Source of the DNA: Coriaria nepalensis
Taxonomy: Eukaryota; Streptophyta; Magnoliopsida; Cucurbitales; Coriariaceae
Reading direction: 5' to 3'
NCBI GenBank assembly: GCA_027186245.1
Contig: CP114484.1
Span: 136,501-200,500 of the forward strand
DNA: 64,000 nt
Shown here: piece after piece, positions 22,216 to 33,714 of the stretch
Layout of the letters: each line of letters begins with the position of its first letter
Numbering within the stretch: position 1 is the first letter of the stretch
Made by a program: the position numbers and the translations under genes
The notes under the pieces: generated by a model
Told to the model about the DNA's origin: nothing
Databases searched by the model: none
The model's input: the letters and a program-made list of their open reading frames with translations, nothing else

Positions 22216-22904
22216 AAGGTGAAACCACTTCCTAGTGAACAATGAAAAGTAATCAAAGTTGGTTTTCTGTGTTCATGGATTTTGGCATTGACTATCATTC
22301 CTCTAGTTGAAGAAGAATGATTTAGACTTATTGCAAAAAAAAAAATCAGTTAGATCAGATCAAAATTGAAGGAGTTATGGCCAATTGCAGGAGCTACTTT
22401 TTTGGTTTGTTTATTGCTTGATCAGCAAGGCAAGTCTGCAAATTTGAATCCTTTTGGTCCAAATCCGATTCCAGCAAATTTTCAAGTTCATTAAAAGTGT
22501 GTTAGTGCATTTTATGGAATGATATATTTATTAGATGTCATTTTGGTCAAAATCTTTATTTTGACAACTTTATTATGTTAAGAGTGTAAATTATAAATTA
22601 TTTATTTTTACCTAAAATAGCTAGTTTATTGTTTGTTGTTTCATAAATTGTTTAAGTCTCGATTAATATTTGTAATCATATTTTAAATATTTAATAGTAA
22701 TTTATAATTATTATTTAATTAATTATTTTTAATCAGAAAATAGCTTCAGATTTTTATTCAACCCTTTTGCTTTTTTTTTTTCTCTATTTTTTTACTACAA
22801 ATCTATTTTTGACTGATTTTGAAGTTCAATTAAATTCAAATCAACTTCAATCCTTAATTTTTCTTACACGAGAGCTCACGTCGTGGCCAATCTTTAATTA
22901 AATG
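22216..22904. other. copia 3' end and AT-rich spacer
   Basis: The DNA after the RNase H remnant is AT-rich. A TGTTAGTGCA at 22499 could be the start of a 3' LTR, but no matching 5' copy exists in the window. No gene is seen. Confidence 0.35.
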
Positions 22905-23283
22905 AAAAGAACCATCAACCAAAGAGGAAAAGGTCATGCATGTCCCGAAATTCCCTCATTGCCTTGTGTATATATAAGAATGTTCGAACAAGTAATCAAT
23001 AACAGCTAAAGCCTACAAGTCCGCTTTTGAAAACTTCCAGAAGAATGGATGATAATAATTTGTCGAAGACAGACGTGGTAAGTTCACAGTATCTTAGATA
23101 TATTCCGGATCGAGTTCCACAAGTTACGTACTAGCTAGTCATTCAGTATTATCCAAAAGCAGGAAAGATAAGAGTGAAACGATTCGACATGATATGATCA
23201 TTCACCTTGTCTTCACATGAAGGCCGACTTGATTAAGATTTTCATTAATTATCATGAAAATTAAGTAGAACAGGTACGTCAAT
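22905..23283 (+). promoter_or_regulatory. upstream region of glucanase pseudogene 1
   Basis: It is homologous to 24960-25295 upstream of pseudogene 2. Where copy 2 has TATATAAAAG, this copy has AAGATAAGAG, so the TATA box seems lost. The ancestral start codon context (ATGATC in copy 2) reads ATCATG here, so the original initiation site is also changed. Confidence 0.55.
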
Positions 23284-24340
23284 ATGGCACTTGTTCCTGC
23301 AACATTCGCTATTCTGGGCGCTATAGCTTCCCATACATATTACTAACCAAATAAGCTTTGTAGAGGCTAATTCTAATATTCTCGTGTATCTCAACCATTT
23401 AAGATATGGAAGCAATCTGCCTGATGGAGCTGCCACGTGCAACCTCCTAAAAAAATATGGTATTGGCCGAATGAGGTTACAGGCGCTCGATGACACCATT
23501 CTCGAAGAATTTCAAAGCATGGGAATCGAAGTCTCTTTCGGCTTAGAACCTGCCGACATAGATGCGTTCGCGGCAAACCTATGATTGATACAAGACTGGT
23601 ACAATAAGCATGTTCAGCCTTACAATGATTACCTAAATACCCTCACTATCAACTACATTATTGTCGGGGACAACGCTATCCCGGGACGAGAAGATGTCAT
23701 CTTGCCTGTCATGAAATCTCTACGAGCTATCTTGGATGCCAATAATCTCGAGCGGATAAAGATAACCACTGTAATGAGCTACGAGGGTGCGTTAGTCAAC
23801 ATCACAGATGGTCCTACAAAGGCTAGTTTTAATCCCAGTTGAGTAGACGCCGTGACTAATATAATCAAGTTCTTAGCAGACCGAGGAGCGCCACTGTTTG
23901 TCATTGCGTATCCGTTTCGAAAGTATGTATATGAAGGCAACATTTCATTGGCTTATGCGAACTTCTGTTTAACTGACGATCTAACTCCTACAGATGGATT
24001 GTCGAATTATACCAATATGTTTGATGAAATGGTGCATGCCTTTTACAATGCGATGGATAAGGTCGGCGTGGATGACGTGCGAGTGGCAATTGGTGAGACG
24101 GGATGGCCCACGTGTGGTCATGGTGAGGCAAGCAGTCCCCTGCTCGCAGGATTATATAACCGGAGACTCGAGAAACATATGACTTCGGGAAGAGGGACAC
24201 CACGTAGACCAAATGTTTTCATTGAAGGATTTATCGGTACTATTTACAATGAAGATCTTGAACCTGAAGGACAAGAGAGATGTTTTGGTATCTTCACCGA
24301 GGCTAGGCAACCGATATATCCTCTCCTTAAACCATTCTAG
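23284..24340 (+). pseudogene. GH17 beta-1,3-glucanase pseudogene 1
   Basis: The reading matches glucan endo-1,3-beta-glucosidases over nearly the whole length: YGSNLPDGAATCNLLKKYGI, IKITTVMSYEGALVN, NYTNMFDEMVHAFYNAMD, IGETGWPTCGHGEASSP, ERCFGIFTEARQPIYPLLKP. The protein would hydrolyse beta-1,3-glucan (callose or fungal wall). Lesions: a one-base insertion after the signal peptide, and in-frame TGA codons at 23582-23584 and 23840-23842. The nucleophile region keeps Glu (GETGWP), but the acid/base motif, normally VGNE, reads VGDN. It has no intron between signal and mature part, where family genes usually have one. It is a tandem paralogue of the gene at 25296. Confidence 0.9.
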
Positions 24341-24910
24341 TACTCGAACAGAATAATAGAACTAGTTAGCTACTCCGCTTTAAATAAGATGTATAATTGC
24401 TTGGCACTTGTAATTTAATTTTTAAAACACATGCACGACATGCCGTTGACATTGTTGTTTGTGTGTACAATTCTTGAGCCACAAAGTCATGAAGAAATTA
24501 AGTATGACATCTATCTAATAGATCCAATACTTGAAGAAAGTGTCTTCTAATTAGTCTTATATAAAACCAAATTATTTAGAGTAAGTAATATGATCCATGC
24601 AGATGCAGATTTACAAATCTAGGTCCAACCTTCATTCTTGACGTAAACTAAAAATCTTCGACGCAAAAACCTCCATTACTTTTTATTAGTTAAAAATTTA
24701 ATGCTATCATCGTTACAAAACGATAATCTTTCCAGGGAGAGATGGAGAGGGTTAGGCAGATGCGGAACCAGAGCACTTTGTCATGGTCGCCGGCCTGAAC
24801 TTTTTTTTGTCCATCCCTCCTCTGATTTGTTTCTTCGGGCTTATTACACAGGTTTGTAATGACTGTCTCATCTTGTAGTTTATTTACTAGTTTTGAATTG
24901 CAGAAGCCAT
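24341..24910 (+). repeat. duplicated 3' flank and copy of the DENN gene 5' region
   Basis: 24425-24510 matches 32754-32830 (gacatgccgttgacattg and the ctgagccacaaag part). 24650-24890 matches 32990-33180, the probable promoter and first non-coding exon of the DENN gene, including ctcctctgatttgtttctt and the acaggtttgt splice-donor context. The unit duplicated with the glucanase therefore reached into the neighbouring gene. Confidence 0.75.
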
Positions 24911-24959
24911 AGTTCCAGACTTGTATTTTTCCATATATATATATCTACATTAGTTGTTA

Positions 24960-25295
24960 ATCATGTCCCGAAATCTCCTCATTGATTCATGTCAAAACAA
25001 GTGTCAAACCAGTTACGCCCAGGAGGTAAATAGAGCCTACAAGTCCGCTATCGAAAGGGAAAAGCTACAGCAGATCACTCGTTTTTTAGACAACCAAAAA
25101 AATGGGTGGCAGTAATCTCAGTCAAAGACATACGCGGCAAGTTCATAGTATCCTGTACTCTGGAGTTCCTCTAATTACGTACTAATCAATCACTACTATG
25201 CAAAAGCAGCTGGAAACATATATAAAAGCGTGAAATGATTCTAAATCATCATTCATCCTGTCTTCATTGTAAGGCAGCTTTGATCTATATTCATT
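24960..25295 (+). promoter_or_regulatory. promoter region of glucanase pseudogene 2
   Basis: It is homologous to the upstream DNA of copy 1. A TATA box, TATATAAAAG, lies at about 25219-25228, some 70 bases before the start codon at 25296. It keeps the elements copy 1 has lost. Confidence 0.6.
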
Positions 25296-25891
25296 ATGAT
25301 CAACAAAGTAAACAGGATACCTAGGGCACTTGTTCGTGCACAACTCACTATTCTGTGCGCTATAGCATCCATACATATTACTAACCAAATAAGCTTTGTA
25401 GAAGCTAATTTTTCTCGTTGGTCACAACCATGGAAGACATGGAAGCAATCTTCCTGATGGAGCTGCCACGTGCAACCTCCTTAGAAAATATGGTATTGGC
25501 CGAATGAGGTTACTCACGCTCGATGACGACATTCTCGCAGAATTTCGAAGCATGGGAGTCGAACTTCCTATCGGCATAGAAACTGCCGACTTAGATGATT
25601 TCGCGGCAGATCGATCATTAGTAAAAGAATGGTACATTAAGCATGTTCAACCTTACGATTACCAAAATACCCTAACTATCAACTACAATATTGTCGGAGA
25701 CAACGCTATCCCGGGACGAGAAGATGTCATCTTGCCTGTCATGAAATCTCTACGAGCTATCTTGGATGCCAATAATCTCGAGCGGATCAAGATAACCACT
25801 GTAATGACCTACGAGGGTGCGTTAGTCAACATCACAGATGGTCCTACAAAGGCTACTTTTAATCCCAGTTGCGTAGACTCAGTGACTAATA
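25296..25891 (+). pseudogene. GH17 beta-1,3-glucanase pseudogene 2, 5' half
   Basis: It starts MINKVNRIPRALVRAQLTIL, a plausible signal peptide. The mature part reads HGSNLPDGAATCNLLRKYGI, then GIETADLDDFAADRSLVKEW and ends at NPSCVDSVTN. A five-base difference from copy 1 shortly after the signal peptide breaks the frame. Unlike copy 1 there is no stop in the rest of this half. The acid/base motif reads VGDN in place of VGNE. The gene is cut at 25891 by a copia insertion and resumes at 30970. Confidence 0.9.
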
Positions 25892-26485
25892 TGTAAAAAA
25901 ACACAGAATTCAAAATGGCCAGAGGAAGAAAATCTTGATTCTGACAAATTACTTTAAAATTAAATTATAGAGTTTTATAATGTAAATAATAATTGAGAAA
26001 GAAAAATGGATTATAATGTCACCGGTTATATTTTTTAAATTAAGTAAAATAAAATTAAAAGATAAATACTATTACAACTAATATAAGAACTAGAAAATCA
26101 TATTTATGCAGTAAAAAATATTGTAGAAGTATTATTCCGTACTGTCAAAAAATTCAAAGGATAATCTCGATCTAAAAATGAGTCTTGACTTTAAAAACTT
26201 GATCATCACACTTAAAATAAAGGATAATGAGGAATGAAAGAAAAGATTCGGTCAATACACAAAACAGTTGCAGACTTGTTCTACAAACAATAATCGTTTT
26301 GCAACCATCGACCCAATAGACCCGTCGAGCTTTCAACCCTATCGACCCATCGAGCTTTCGATCCCGTCGACCCGTTGAGTCATCAACCTTGCAGAATATT
26401 TTGAGCCTTCGACCCGTCGACCCTTGGAACCTTTGATCTCGTCGAGGTGTCAACCCTTCGACCAAAATCAAGCAAATTTCTAACA
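25892..26485 (-). repeat. 3' LTR of copia element
   Basis: It matches 30453-30969. It is 594 bp, against 517 bp, mainly because an internal array of short GACCCGTCGAGC-type repeats (about 26310-26465) has more units here. Confidence 0.9.
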
Positions 26486-26494
26486 CTTCTCCTT
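26486..26494 (-). other. polypurine tract of copia element
   Basis: On the element strand AAGGAGAAG directly precedes the 3' LTR start (TGTTAGAAAT), the expected place for plus-strand priming. Confidence 0.7.
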
Positions 26495-28100
26495 GATTGA
26501 TTTGAGAATCACTCCCAATTTTTCTCTAAACTTTTCAAACTTGAATGTGGATAAAGACTTTGTGAAAATATCAGCATTTTGTTCTTCATAATAGCAATGA
26601 ACAAGCTTGACTTCCCTATTCTTACTTTTTTCCCTTATAGCATGGAACTTAACTTGGATGTGCATTGTTCTTCCAAAATAAATTAGATTTTCTGAAATTG
26701 CAATAGCAAAAATACTATCACAATAAATAGAAGTTGGTAGAGTTTGAATGAATCCCAGATCAACAAGAATTTTCCTAATCCAAACATCTTGGTTTGTTAC
26801 TCTAGCTGCTGCAACATACTCATCTTCTGTTGTAGATTGAGCAATCACACCTTGCTTCTTGGAACACTAGCAAAACACCCCCGATGATAAGCTAAAAAAA
26901 TAACCACTTGTGCTTTTCGAATCATTCAAAGATCCAATCCAATCACTGTCAACATACCCCATAAGTTGAGGCTCACCTTCTTCAAACATAACTCCAAAAT
27001 TTGAAGTTCCCTTCAAATATCTTAGAACTCTTTTAGCTACTCCAAGATGATTTTGACTTGGACAGTGCATAAACCTTGATAGCATACTCATCGAGTACAT
27101 CAAATTTGGTCTAGTGATTGTCAAATACATGAGTCCATGAATCAAACTTATAAAATGAGATTCATCCACTTTTTGAGTGTCATTTTCCTTTACTAATTTT
27201 TCATTAATAATCAGAGGTATGGAAACAAGTTTGCAATAGTCCATTTTAAACTTCTTCAACAGACTCTTAACATACTTCCCTTATGACACAAATATCCTCC
27301 CAGACTTTTGAAATATTTCCATTCCTAGAAAAAATTTCATCAACCCTAAATTAGTCATTTCAAATTCTGATTTCATTTCATATTTGAAATTTATCATAAC
27401 TTCTTCATCATTTTCAATAATTAACAAATCATCAACATAAAAAGAGATGAATATAGTGGCAATACCTGAACTTTTGACATATAGAGTAGAGTCACTATCG
27501 CTTCTCTTAAATTCCGATGAGATAAGATGATTGTCAATCATGCTATACCAAGCTTTTGGAGCCTATTTCAGTCCATAAAGAGCTTTGAATAGTTTAAACA
27601 CTATATCTTCTTAACCCTTGACATGAAACCCCTCAAGTTGATCAACATAAATTTCTTCCTCCATAATTTCATTTAGAAATGCAAACCTTACATCTAATTT
27701 ATGAATGCACCATCCCTTGCAAGCCGCAAGTCCAATTAAAAGTCTGATTATATCCAACCTTGCAACAGGAGCAAAGGTCTCAGAATTGTCAACACCATAT
27801 TGTTGAGCATATTATTTGACAACAAGTCTTACTTTATACTTCTTAATGGATCTATCTGCATTGTGCTTTATCTTGTAAATCCACTTAACCCCGATCACCT
27901 TTTGATGTTCAGGCCTATCTACAAGTTCCCATGTTTTATTTTTTCAATCATGTTCATCTCCCCTTTCATTACATCCGTCCAACACTCATCATTTATAACT
28001 TCATTGAAAGACACAGGTTTAGACACAATAATATTGCACCTTTGATATACCTCAGCAAGAGGCCTAAACCTTTAGACTCTTGGTTCAAAATCAGATCATA
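26495..28100 (-). pseudogene. copia RT and RNase H remnant
   Basis: The minus strand shows RT with the catalytic box YVDD near 27440-27465 (FISFYVDDLLIIEN), then MTNLGLMKFFLGMEIFQKSG, a linker (SLIHGLMYLTITRPNLMYSM) and RNase H ending with STTEDEYVAAARVTNQDVWI and VHCYYEEQNADIFTKSLSTF. Stops near 27280, 27600 and 27815 and frame changes interrupt it. Confidence 0.9.
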
Positions 28101-28113
28101 ACTCAGTGTCTTC

Positions 28114-29082
28114 TTAGATTTTAAAACCTTGAATTTCAGGGATGAAATCAAGGTAGTCAACATCAATTTCTTCAAGGTTCCGATCAAACTCTGCTTCTTC
28201 ATCAACGATTATATCTCGAGCATTTATCACTTTGTTTGCCTTAGGATTAAATACTATGTATCCTTTGGCATCAAGGCTGTAGCCTACCAACACGCACTTT
28301 TCAACCTTCTTAGAGAGCTTGTCTATTTTTGCATCTGCTATATGCCCAAAACACATTGATCCAAAAAATTTCAAATGTAAGACAAAAGGCTTACTCTCAT
28401 ACCAGACTTCGAATTGAGTCATGTTCTTTATAGACTTAGTTGGAAATCTATTTAGAATGTATACACTTGTGATTGCTGCTTCAACCTAAAACTTCGTAGG
28501 CATTTTCTTTTCAAATAACATGTTCCTTGTCATTTCCATTATGGTTCTAATTTTTCTTTCATAAACATCATTCTATTGAGGATTATAAGGAATGGTAAGT
28601 TGATTATTCATACCATTACTTTGACCGAACTGCTTGAACTCGAGTAATAAGTACTCTCTTCCATTATTTGTTATAATGGTTTTCACTTTCCTCTCACTTT
28701 ATGTCTCCACCAATGCTTTAAACCTTTTGAAGATAGAAAATATTTCAGACTTTTCTTTTAGAAAGTGTATCCAACTGAATCTTGACTTATCATCTATGAA
28801 GATGATAAAATACTTTGAGTCATTTAATGACACCACATTGAAAGGTCCACACACATTTGAGTGGATCAGCTCAAGCTTCTCCAAAGCCCTTGTAGCTTGA
28901 TTTTTTGGAAACCCCTTCTTCTTCATCTTTTCGAGTTCACAACCTTCACAAAATTCCAGTTGTGGTTGAACAGAAGGCATGTCTTTTGTAAGACCTTTTG
29001 AAATTAGCTTCTTGATAGACTTAATATCAAAATGGCCAAAATGTTTGTGCCATGTCCAAGCATCTACCCCTCTGCATGACAA
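28114..29082 (-). pseudogene. copia integrase remnant
   Basis: It begins with a GAG-pre-integrase/HHCC zinc-binding part (TWHKHFGHFDIKSIKKL, FCEGCELEKM), continues with the core (ELIHSNVCGPFNVVSLNDSK, FIDDKSRFSWIHFLKEKS) and ends in the LVGYSLDAKGYIVFNPKANK region. The first catalytic Asp of the usual HSDVCGP is Asn here. Stops occur near 28430-28580. Confidence 0.85.
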
Positions 29083-29589
29083 TGCTTGATGTTTCCAACC
29101 TACAACGAAGCAATTTTTCTGAATTTAAATTTTTGACTACTTTAGCTATCTGAGCATCATGAATAACACAGTGAGCTCCTCTAAACATTAAAGTGTATCA
29201 ATGCTTCATCATCTGTTGTACACTTAGAAGATTCTGATTAATGTCAGATACATATAACACATTAGCTATATGTCTGATTACATCACTGGTTTGTACAGCA
29301 ACCGTTCCTTTACCTTGAGCTTAAACTGTTTCTCCATTCCCTACTATTATATTAGTTGAGAAACTCCTACCTATTGTCTCAAATAGATGAAGGTCATGTG
29401 ACATATGGTTTGAGCATTCACTGTTAATAAGCCATTCTTTCTTGGACTCAAAATTTGAATGATCCATGAATAAGTGCCCCTCATATTATGTTGCACTTGC
29501 TTGTAGGGATGAAGATCCAGCTTTAGAAAACTTCCTACAGCAGTTTTTATCCACAAGCTTCTTGTAGATTGAGCATTCAATCTTGTTCT

Positions 29590-30359
29590 TGCTCCATCAG
29601 AACTTCTTAGTATGACATTTCTTCTTATAGAAATTGCAATTGAACTGCTTCCTCTTGTCAAAGAATTCCCTTGGATTGTTTGTCTGATTTTCCTTCTTCC
29701 AAGGCTTCTTGTGCTTAGCTAACAAAGCACTTTCAGATATGACATTTGCTCTATTCAAATGTCTCTTCTCATTAGCTTGGAGAGATCCCATCAACTTAGA
29801 AAGAGTGAGAATAGATAAATCTTTACTTTCCTATATAGCATCAACTTTGAAATCAAACTTTGATGACAAAGACACTAGCACTTTGTTTACTATCTCTGAC
29901 TAGAGATATTGTCACCAAGTATCTTCATTTGGTTGATTGCTTCATTCAGCTTTTCTATGTAAGCTTGAACTGGTTCATCTTTCTTCATCCTTAGAGTTTG
30001 AAAATTTCTTCTAGCAACTAGAAGATTAACTGCATAAACTCTCTTGGTGAAATGAAATTTGGATTGAAGTGTTTCCCATGCTATCTTAGCATTTTTAACA
30101 CTAAGAATTCTGGTGTAGATTTCATTAGAGATAGCAGACTAGATGACAGTCATAGCCCAAAAATTTTTCTATTTTTTCTCCTTATCTGCCTTCAATTAAT
30201 TCACTGTGAGGTTAGCCTCCTCAGATCATACTCTTCTTCAACAGCTTCCCATAGATCAAATGCAATAAAATCGTTTTACATTTTGTCACTCCAAATGTGA
30301 TACTTCATCCCACTAAACACTGGTGGTGAAGGTAAACTTACTTGATTTGGATTCAACAT
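29590..30359 (-). pseudogene. copia gag remnant
   Basis: The start MLNPNQVSLPSPPVFSGMKY followed by WSDKM is the usual opening of copia gag (UBN2 family). A damaged zinc knuckle (CNFYKKKCHTKKF) appears near 29605. Many stops lie between. Confidence 0.75.
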
Positions 30360-30440
30360 AGTTTGATTATGGTGAAACAAAACTTAAAAAGGTTTTAACT
30401 CAAAGAATCTAGGCTTATATTGGTTCTTTTTAAGATTGAA

Positions 30441-30452
30441 GCTCTGATACCA
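30441..30452 (-). other. primer-binding site of copia element
   Basis: The element strand reads TGGTATCAGAGC immediately inside the 5' LTR. This is the standard copia primer site complementary to the 3' end of initiator tRNA-Met. Confidence 0.9.
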
Positions 30453-30969
30453 TGTAAAAAAACACAGAATTCAAAAGGGCAAGAACAGAGGAAGAAAATC
30501 TTGATTCTGAAAAATTACTTCAAAATTAAACTATAGAGTTTTACAACTTAAATAACAACTGGAAAAAAAAAAGGATTATAGTGCCACCTACTACATCTCT
30601 TAAATCAAGTAAAACAAGATTGAAAGATAAATACTTTACAACTAACATAAAAAATAGAAAATCATGGCTTTTGCAACAGAGTGTTGCAGAAGCATTGTTC
30701 CGTACAATTAAAGAACCCAAAGGACAATCCTGATCCAAACATGAGTCTTGACTTCAAAAACTTGATCAACACACCCAAAATAAAGGATAATGAAGAATGG
30801 AAGAAAGGATCTGGTCAATACACAAAACAGCTGCAAACTTGTTCTACAAACAACAATCGTTCGGTAGCCATCGACCTTGTAGACCCGTCGAGCTTTCGAC
30901 CCTGTTGACCCTTGGAGCTTTTGACCCCGTCGAGGCACCCTTCAACCCAAAACAAGTAGATTTCTAACA
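30453..30969 (-). repeat. 5' LTR of copia element
   Basis: It is the partner of 25892-26485. It carries a shorter version of the GTCGA-rich internal repeats at about 30870-30945. Confidence 0.9.
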
Positions 30970-31450
30970 TAATATTCTTAAGCCCTCTTTGTCAATGTGT
31001 ATCCGTATCGAAGGTATGTACATAGCGGGATACAATTGTCTTTTGCGAATTTTGGTAAAACCAACGATCGAGCTCCTAGTTTAAGGAATTATACCAATAT
31101 GTTTGATGCAGGATGCCTTTAATGCTGCAATGGACGATGTGGGAGTGAGGAACGTGGAAGTGGCAATCGGTACCACGGGATGGCCCACTTGTGGTCATGG
31201 TGAGGCGACGAGTCCAATGCTCGCCGGATTATATAACCGGAAACTTGTGGAACATATGACTTTGGGAAGGGGGACACCACTTAGACCAAACGTTTTCATT
31301 CAAGGATTTATCAGTACTATTTATAATGAAGACCTTCAACCCGAAGGAGAAGATAGATGTTTTGGTATTTTCACTAAGAAGAGGGAACCGATATATCCTC
31401 TCTTTAAACCATTCTATAATGACCACCGTAACAGAACTGTTCAAGGTTAA
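30970..31450 (+). pseudogene. GH17 beta-1,3-glucanase pseudogene 2, 3' half
   Basis: It continues the gene cut at 25891, after the second TAATA. The first 130 bases are shortened and out of frame compared with copy 1; from 31103 the reading is clear (AFNAAMDDVGVRNVEVAIG, TTGWPTCGHGEATSPMLAGL, DRCFGIFTKKREPIYPLFKP). The catalytic nucleophile Glu of GETGWP is Thr (GTTGWP). The stop that ends copy 1 (TTCTAG) reads TTCTAT here, so the frame runs ten residues further. Confidence 0.9.
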
Positions 31451-31479
31451 GCCAAACCTATGGCTAGCTATCTTATTGT

Positions 31480-32610
31480 ACTGTTTCTTTTGGTTGTCCT
31501 CACGACATGTTCTCAAACATAATAATGTAGTATATCCCAAACCATGATACTCCAAAATGTAAACTGTATATTAAAATAAAGTGTGCCTAATTAAGAGAAA
31601 AGAAGAAGATCTGCTTTGTAACTACTTAATCCTTTAAACGGTATTTTTTGGGACCATGGCTCAGCAATAGAATTTGGGCAGCAACCGGTAGAATCACAGT
31701 TTTCGTGCCAAATTCTGACAAATTGTATGTCAATCGGTCTGCTGGGCGTCATCCTTCCTCTCTTGAAAAAGACTAAACCTCGGGTCGGCTTCACCATCAT
31801 CTTGTTTGAATCACCTCCAGAAAGGAGAAAGGTGAATAACCTGGCATGCAGCTCGATCTTGTAAGCATTGTCATTGATACTTTGGAGAGCTCGAGTTCGA
31901 TCAAATTCCAAACTTGCTCGCTTGGAATCGTTCTCTTCTTAAATGAATCCAAACTAAGCCATGAGCCATCCACTTTGAACGGAATCTATTTATAATGTTT
32001 GTCCGCGCCCCCTGTTCTTATACGCCTCATTATGCTTGATAATCCGCTGCATGATGCACATGTTCATAGCTCAGACAATACATGGGATCTATTTGGCTCA
32101 TTCTGCTGCATCATAACTGAACTATCCGTAATCCGATTGTAGGGAGTTTATGCGAATCTTGGGGGGTTTGAGAATTTCAGCCATAAACAACCTCGAAGGG
32201 AGTGGTTCTGGGTTCTGTGATCCCATTGGCATCGGCAAGTGACTAAACTCCGTAACAAGTTTCTGATCAAACTCCGATTGGCAATCTGAATTTGTGTATC
32301 CATCCGTTTGAAGATGATGAGAGGAGCTAAAATGCAGCTTTGTTCCTACGTTCCTCCACAAAGTACGGCACAAGTGAATAATGAATTTAACATCTGGCCA
32401 GCTCGTATGTGAGTGACATGGGAATTACATGTCGGAAAACTAGAGTGACAACGTTGAAGACATCAAACATGTTATTGCAAGGAGCAAATTTAGGCATCTT
32501 CAAAAGACCGATGAACAACAAACATAACTGAATTATTGTTCTGCTGAGTTGTAGGAGAATCTAGAACGAAATCCCACCTAACATCTTCCCACTATCATGT
32601 GTATAATATA
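31480..32610 (-). mobile_element. gypsy integrase C-terminal fragment
   Basis: On the minus strand TLWRNVGTKLHFSSSHHLQT followed by DGYTNSD (about 32370-32295) matches the integrase region around the third acidic residue. RALQSINDNAYKIELHA (about 31890) matches the chromodomain-side tail of gypsy Pol. It separates the glucanase 3' end from its own 3' flank, which resumes near 32610 (aactagttagc, as at 24358), so it is a later insertion. Heavily broken. Confidence 0.75.
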
Positions 32611-33166
32611 ACTAGGATAACTAGTTAGCTAGCCCGCAATTTCGGCCGAAAAAGAAGAAGAAGGTAGCCCGGTTTAAACAAGATGAATAATTTGATAGGA
32701 GGCTTATTAGAAAAAGTGGTACATGCAGTACGTTTCATACTGGAACCAATTTTAAAACACACGACATGTCGTTAACATTGGTGTTTGTGTACAATTCTCG
32801 AGCCACAAAAGAGTGAGGAAGAAATGATATCTACAATACATATAATATTATATAGATAGCATTTAGATGAGTTGAAAGTTGAGGTGTATAAATAGTATTA
32901 AATTAAATTCAGACGCAGTCGTAAAGGTCGGCTTCAACCATGAAACGACGACAGCAAAGCGAGAGGAAGAAGAAACTACCCCCCACATCTCTGTTCATTT
33001 CTAAATCACTTTGTTATCTAATCGCCAAAATCCCATTACTTTTTCTTAATTATAATTTTAATACGATCATCGTTTCACAACGGACGTTTTTCCAGGCAGA
33101 GCACTTTGTTATGGCTACCTGAACTTTTTCTCTCCTCTGATTTGTTTCTTCTCCCTTATGACAGAG
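32611..33166 (+). promoter_or_regulatory. DENN gene 5' region and probable non-coding exon 1
   Basis: After the glucanase 3' flank the DNA has partners at 24425-24900. A splice-donor-like acagag/gtttgt at 33166-33167 pairs with an acceptor ttttatag at 33691-33698, so a non-coding first exon ending at 33166 and a 532-base leader intron are inferred. Confidence 0.5.
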
Positions 33167-33714
33167 GTTTGTTATTCTCTTTCATCTAAGTTCCCCTTTT
33201 TTCAAGTCTACCTCTTGTTTTCTTTCGGATAAACATTGACGAATTCATCTTCTATCAAAGTTTTACTTTTTTTTTTTCTTCGCGTTTTAGCTTGTACTGT
33301 TTTCGAGCTTTAGTTTTCGTGATGGAATCAGGGTTAGGGATTTTTCCTAGTGACCTTAATAAGGAAAAGAACAGAAAAAAGGAGAATAAATTTTTTAAGT
33401 CCTTTTTGTGGGGTTTCTTTTCAATATTCCTTTTGGGATGATTTTCCGGAATTCCTAATTTTGATAGACTGTATTGAACAACGAATATAAAGGCTATAAT
33501 TTATCGATATCCTTAGCTTGAAGTCATTTTAGATTGATAGTCTATCATCTATATCTTATCTTGGCTGAGTTTGACACTTTTTGAAACTTTTTTTCTTCTT
33601 CTTTCTTAAAGCTTTTGATTAGTGTTTGTATAGACGTAGTGTTTGTATCCATTCATTTTACGTATGGTCCTTCTGTGTATATTCCATGTTTTTTATAGGA
33701 GGGCCACTTTTGGA

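Larger units (their letters stand above)
25892..30969 (-). mobile_element. Ty1/copia retrotransposon inserted in glucanase pseudogene 2
   Basis: The element is 5078 bp, in minus orientation, flanked on both sides by the same five bases TAATA (25887-25891 and 30970-30974), a perfect target-site duplication. Its LTRs are 30453-30969 (5') and 25892-26485 (3'), with TG...CA ends on the element strand. The inside carries gag, integrase, RT and RNase H remnants in copia order. Stops in every domain make it non-autonomous. LTR divergence is clear but the pairs remain easily aligned, so insertion is not very recent. Confidence 0.95.

Noticed and set aside
22499..22870. 3' LTR of the 20.4-22.2 kb copia fragment
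   Set aside because: TGTTAGTGCA is LTR-like, but without a partner copy or a clear polypurine tract the boundaries cannot be supported.
32940..33122. 60-residue plus-strand frame before the DENN gene
   Set aside because: It lies in the inferred non-coding first exon and is not conserved in the duplicated copy at 24.65-24.9 kb; at most a uORF.
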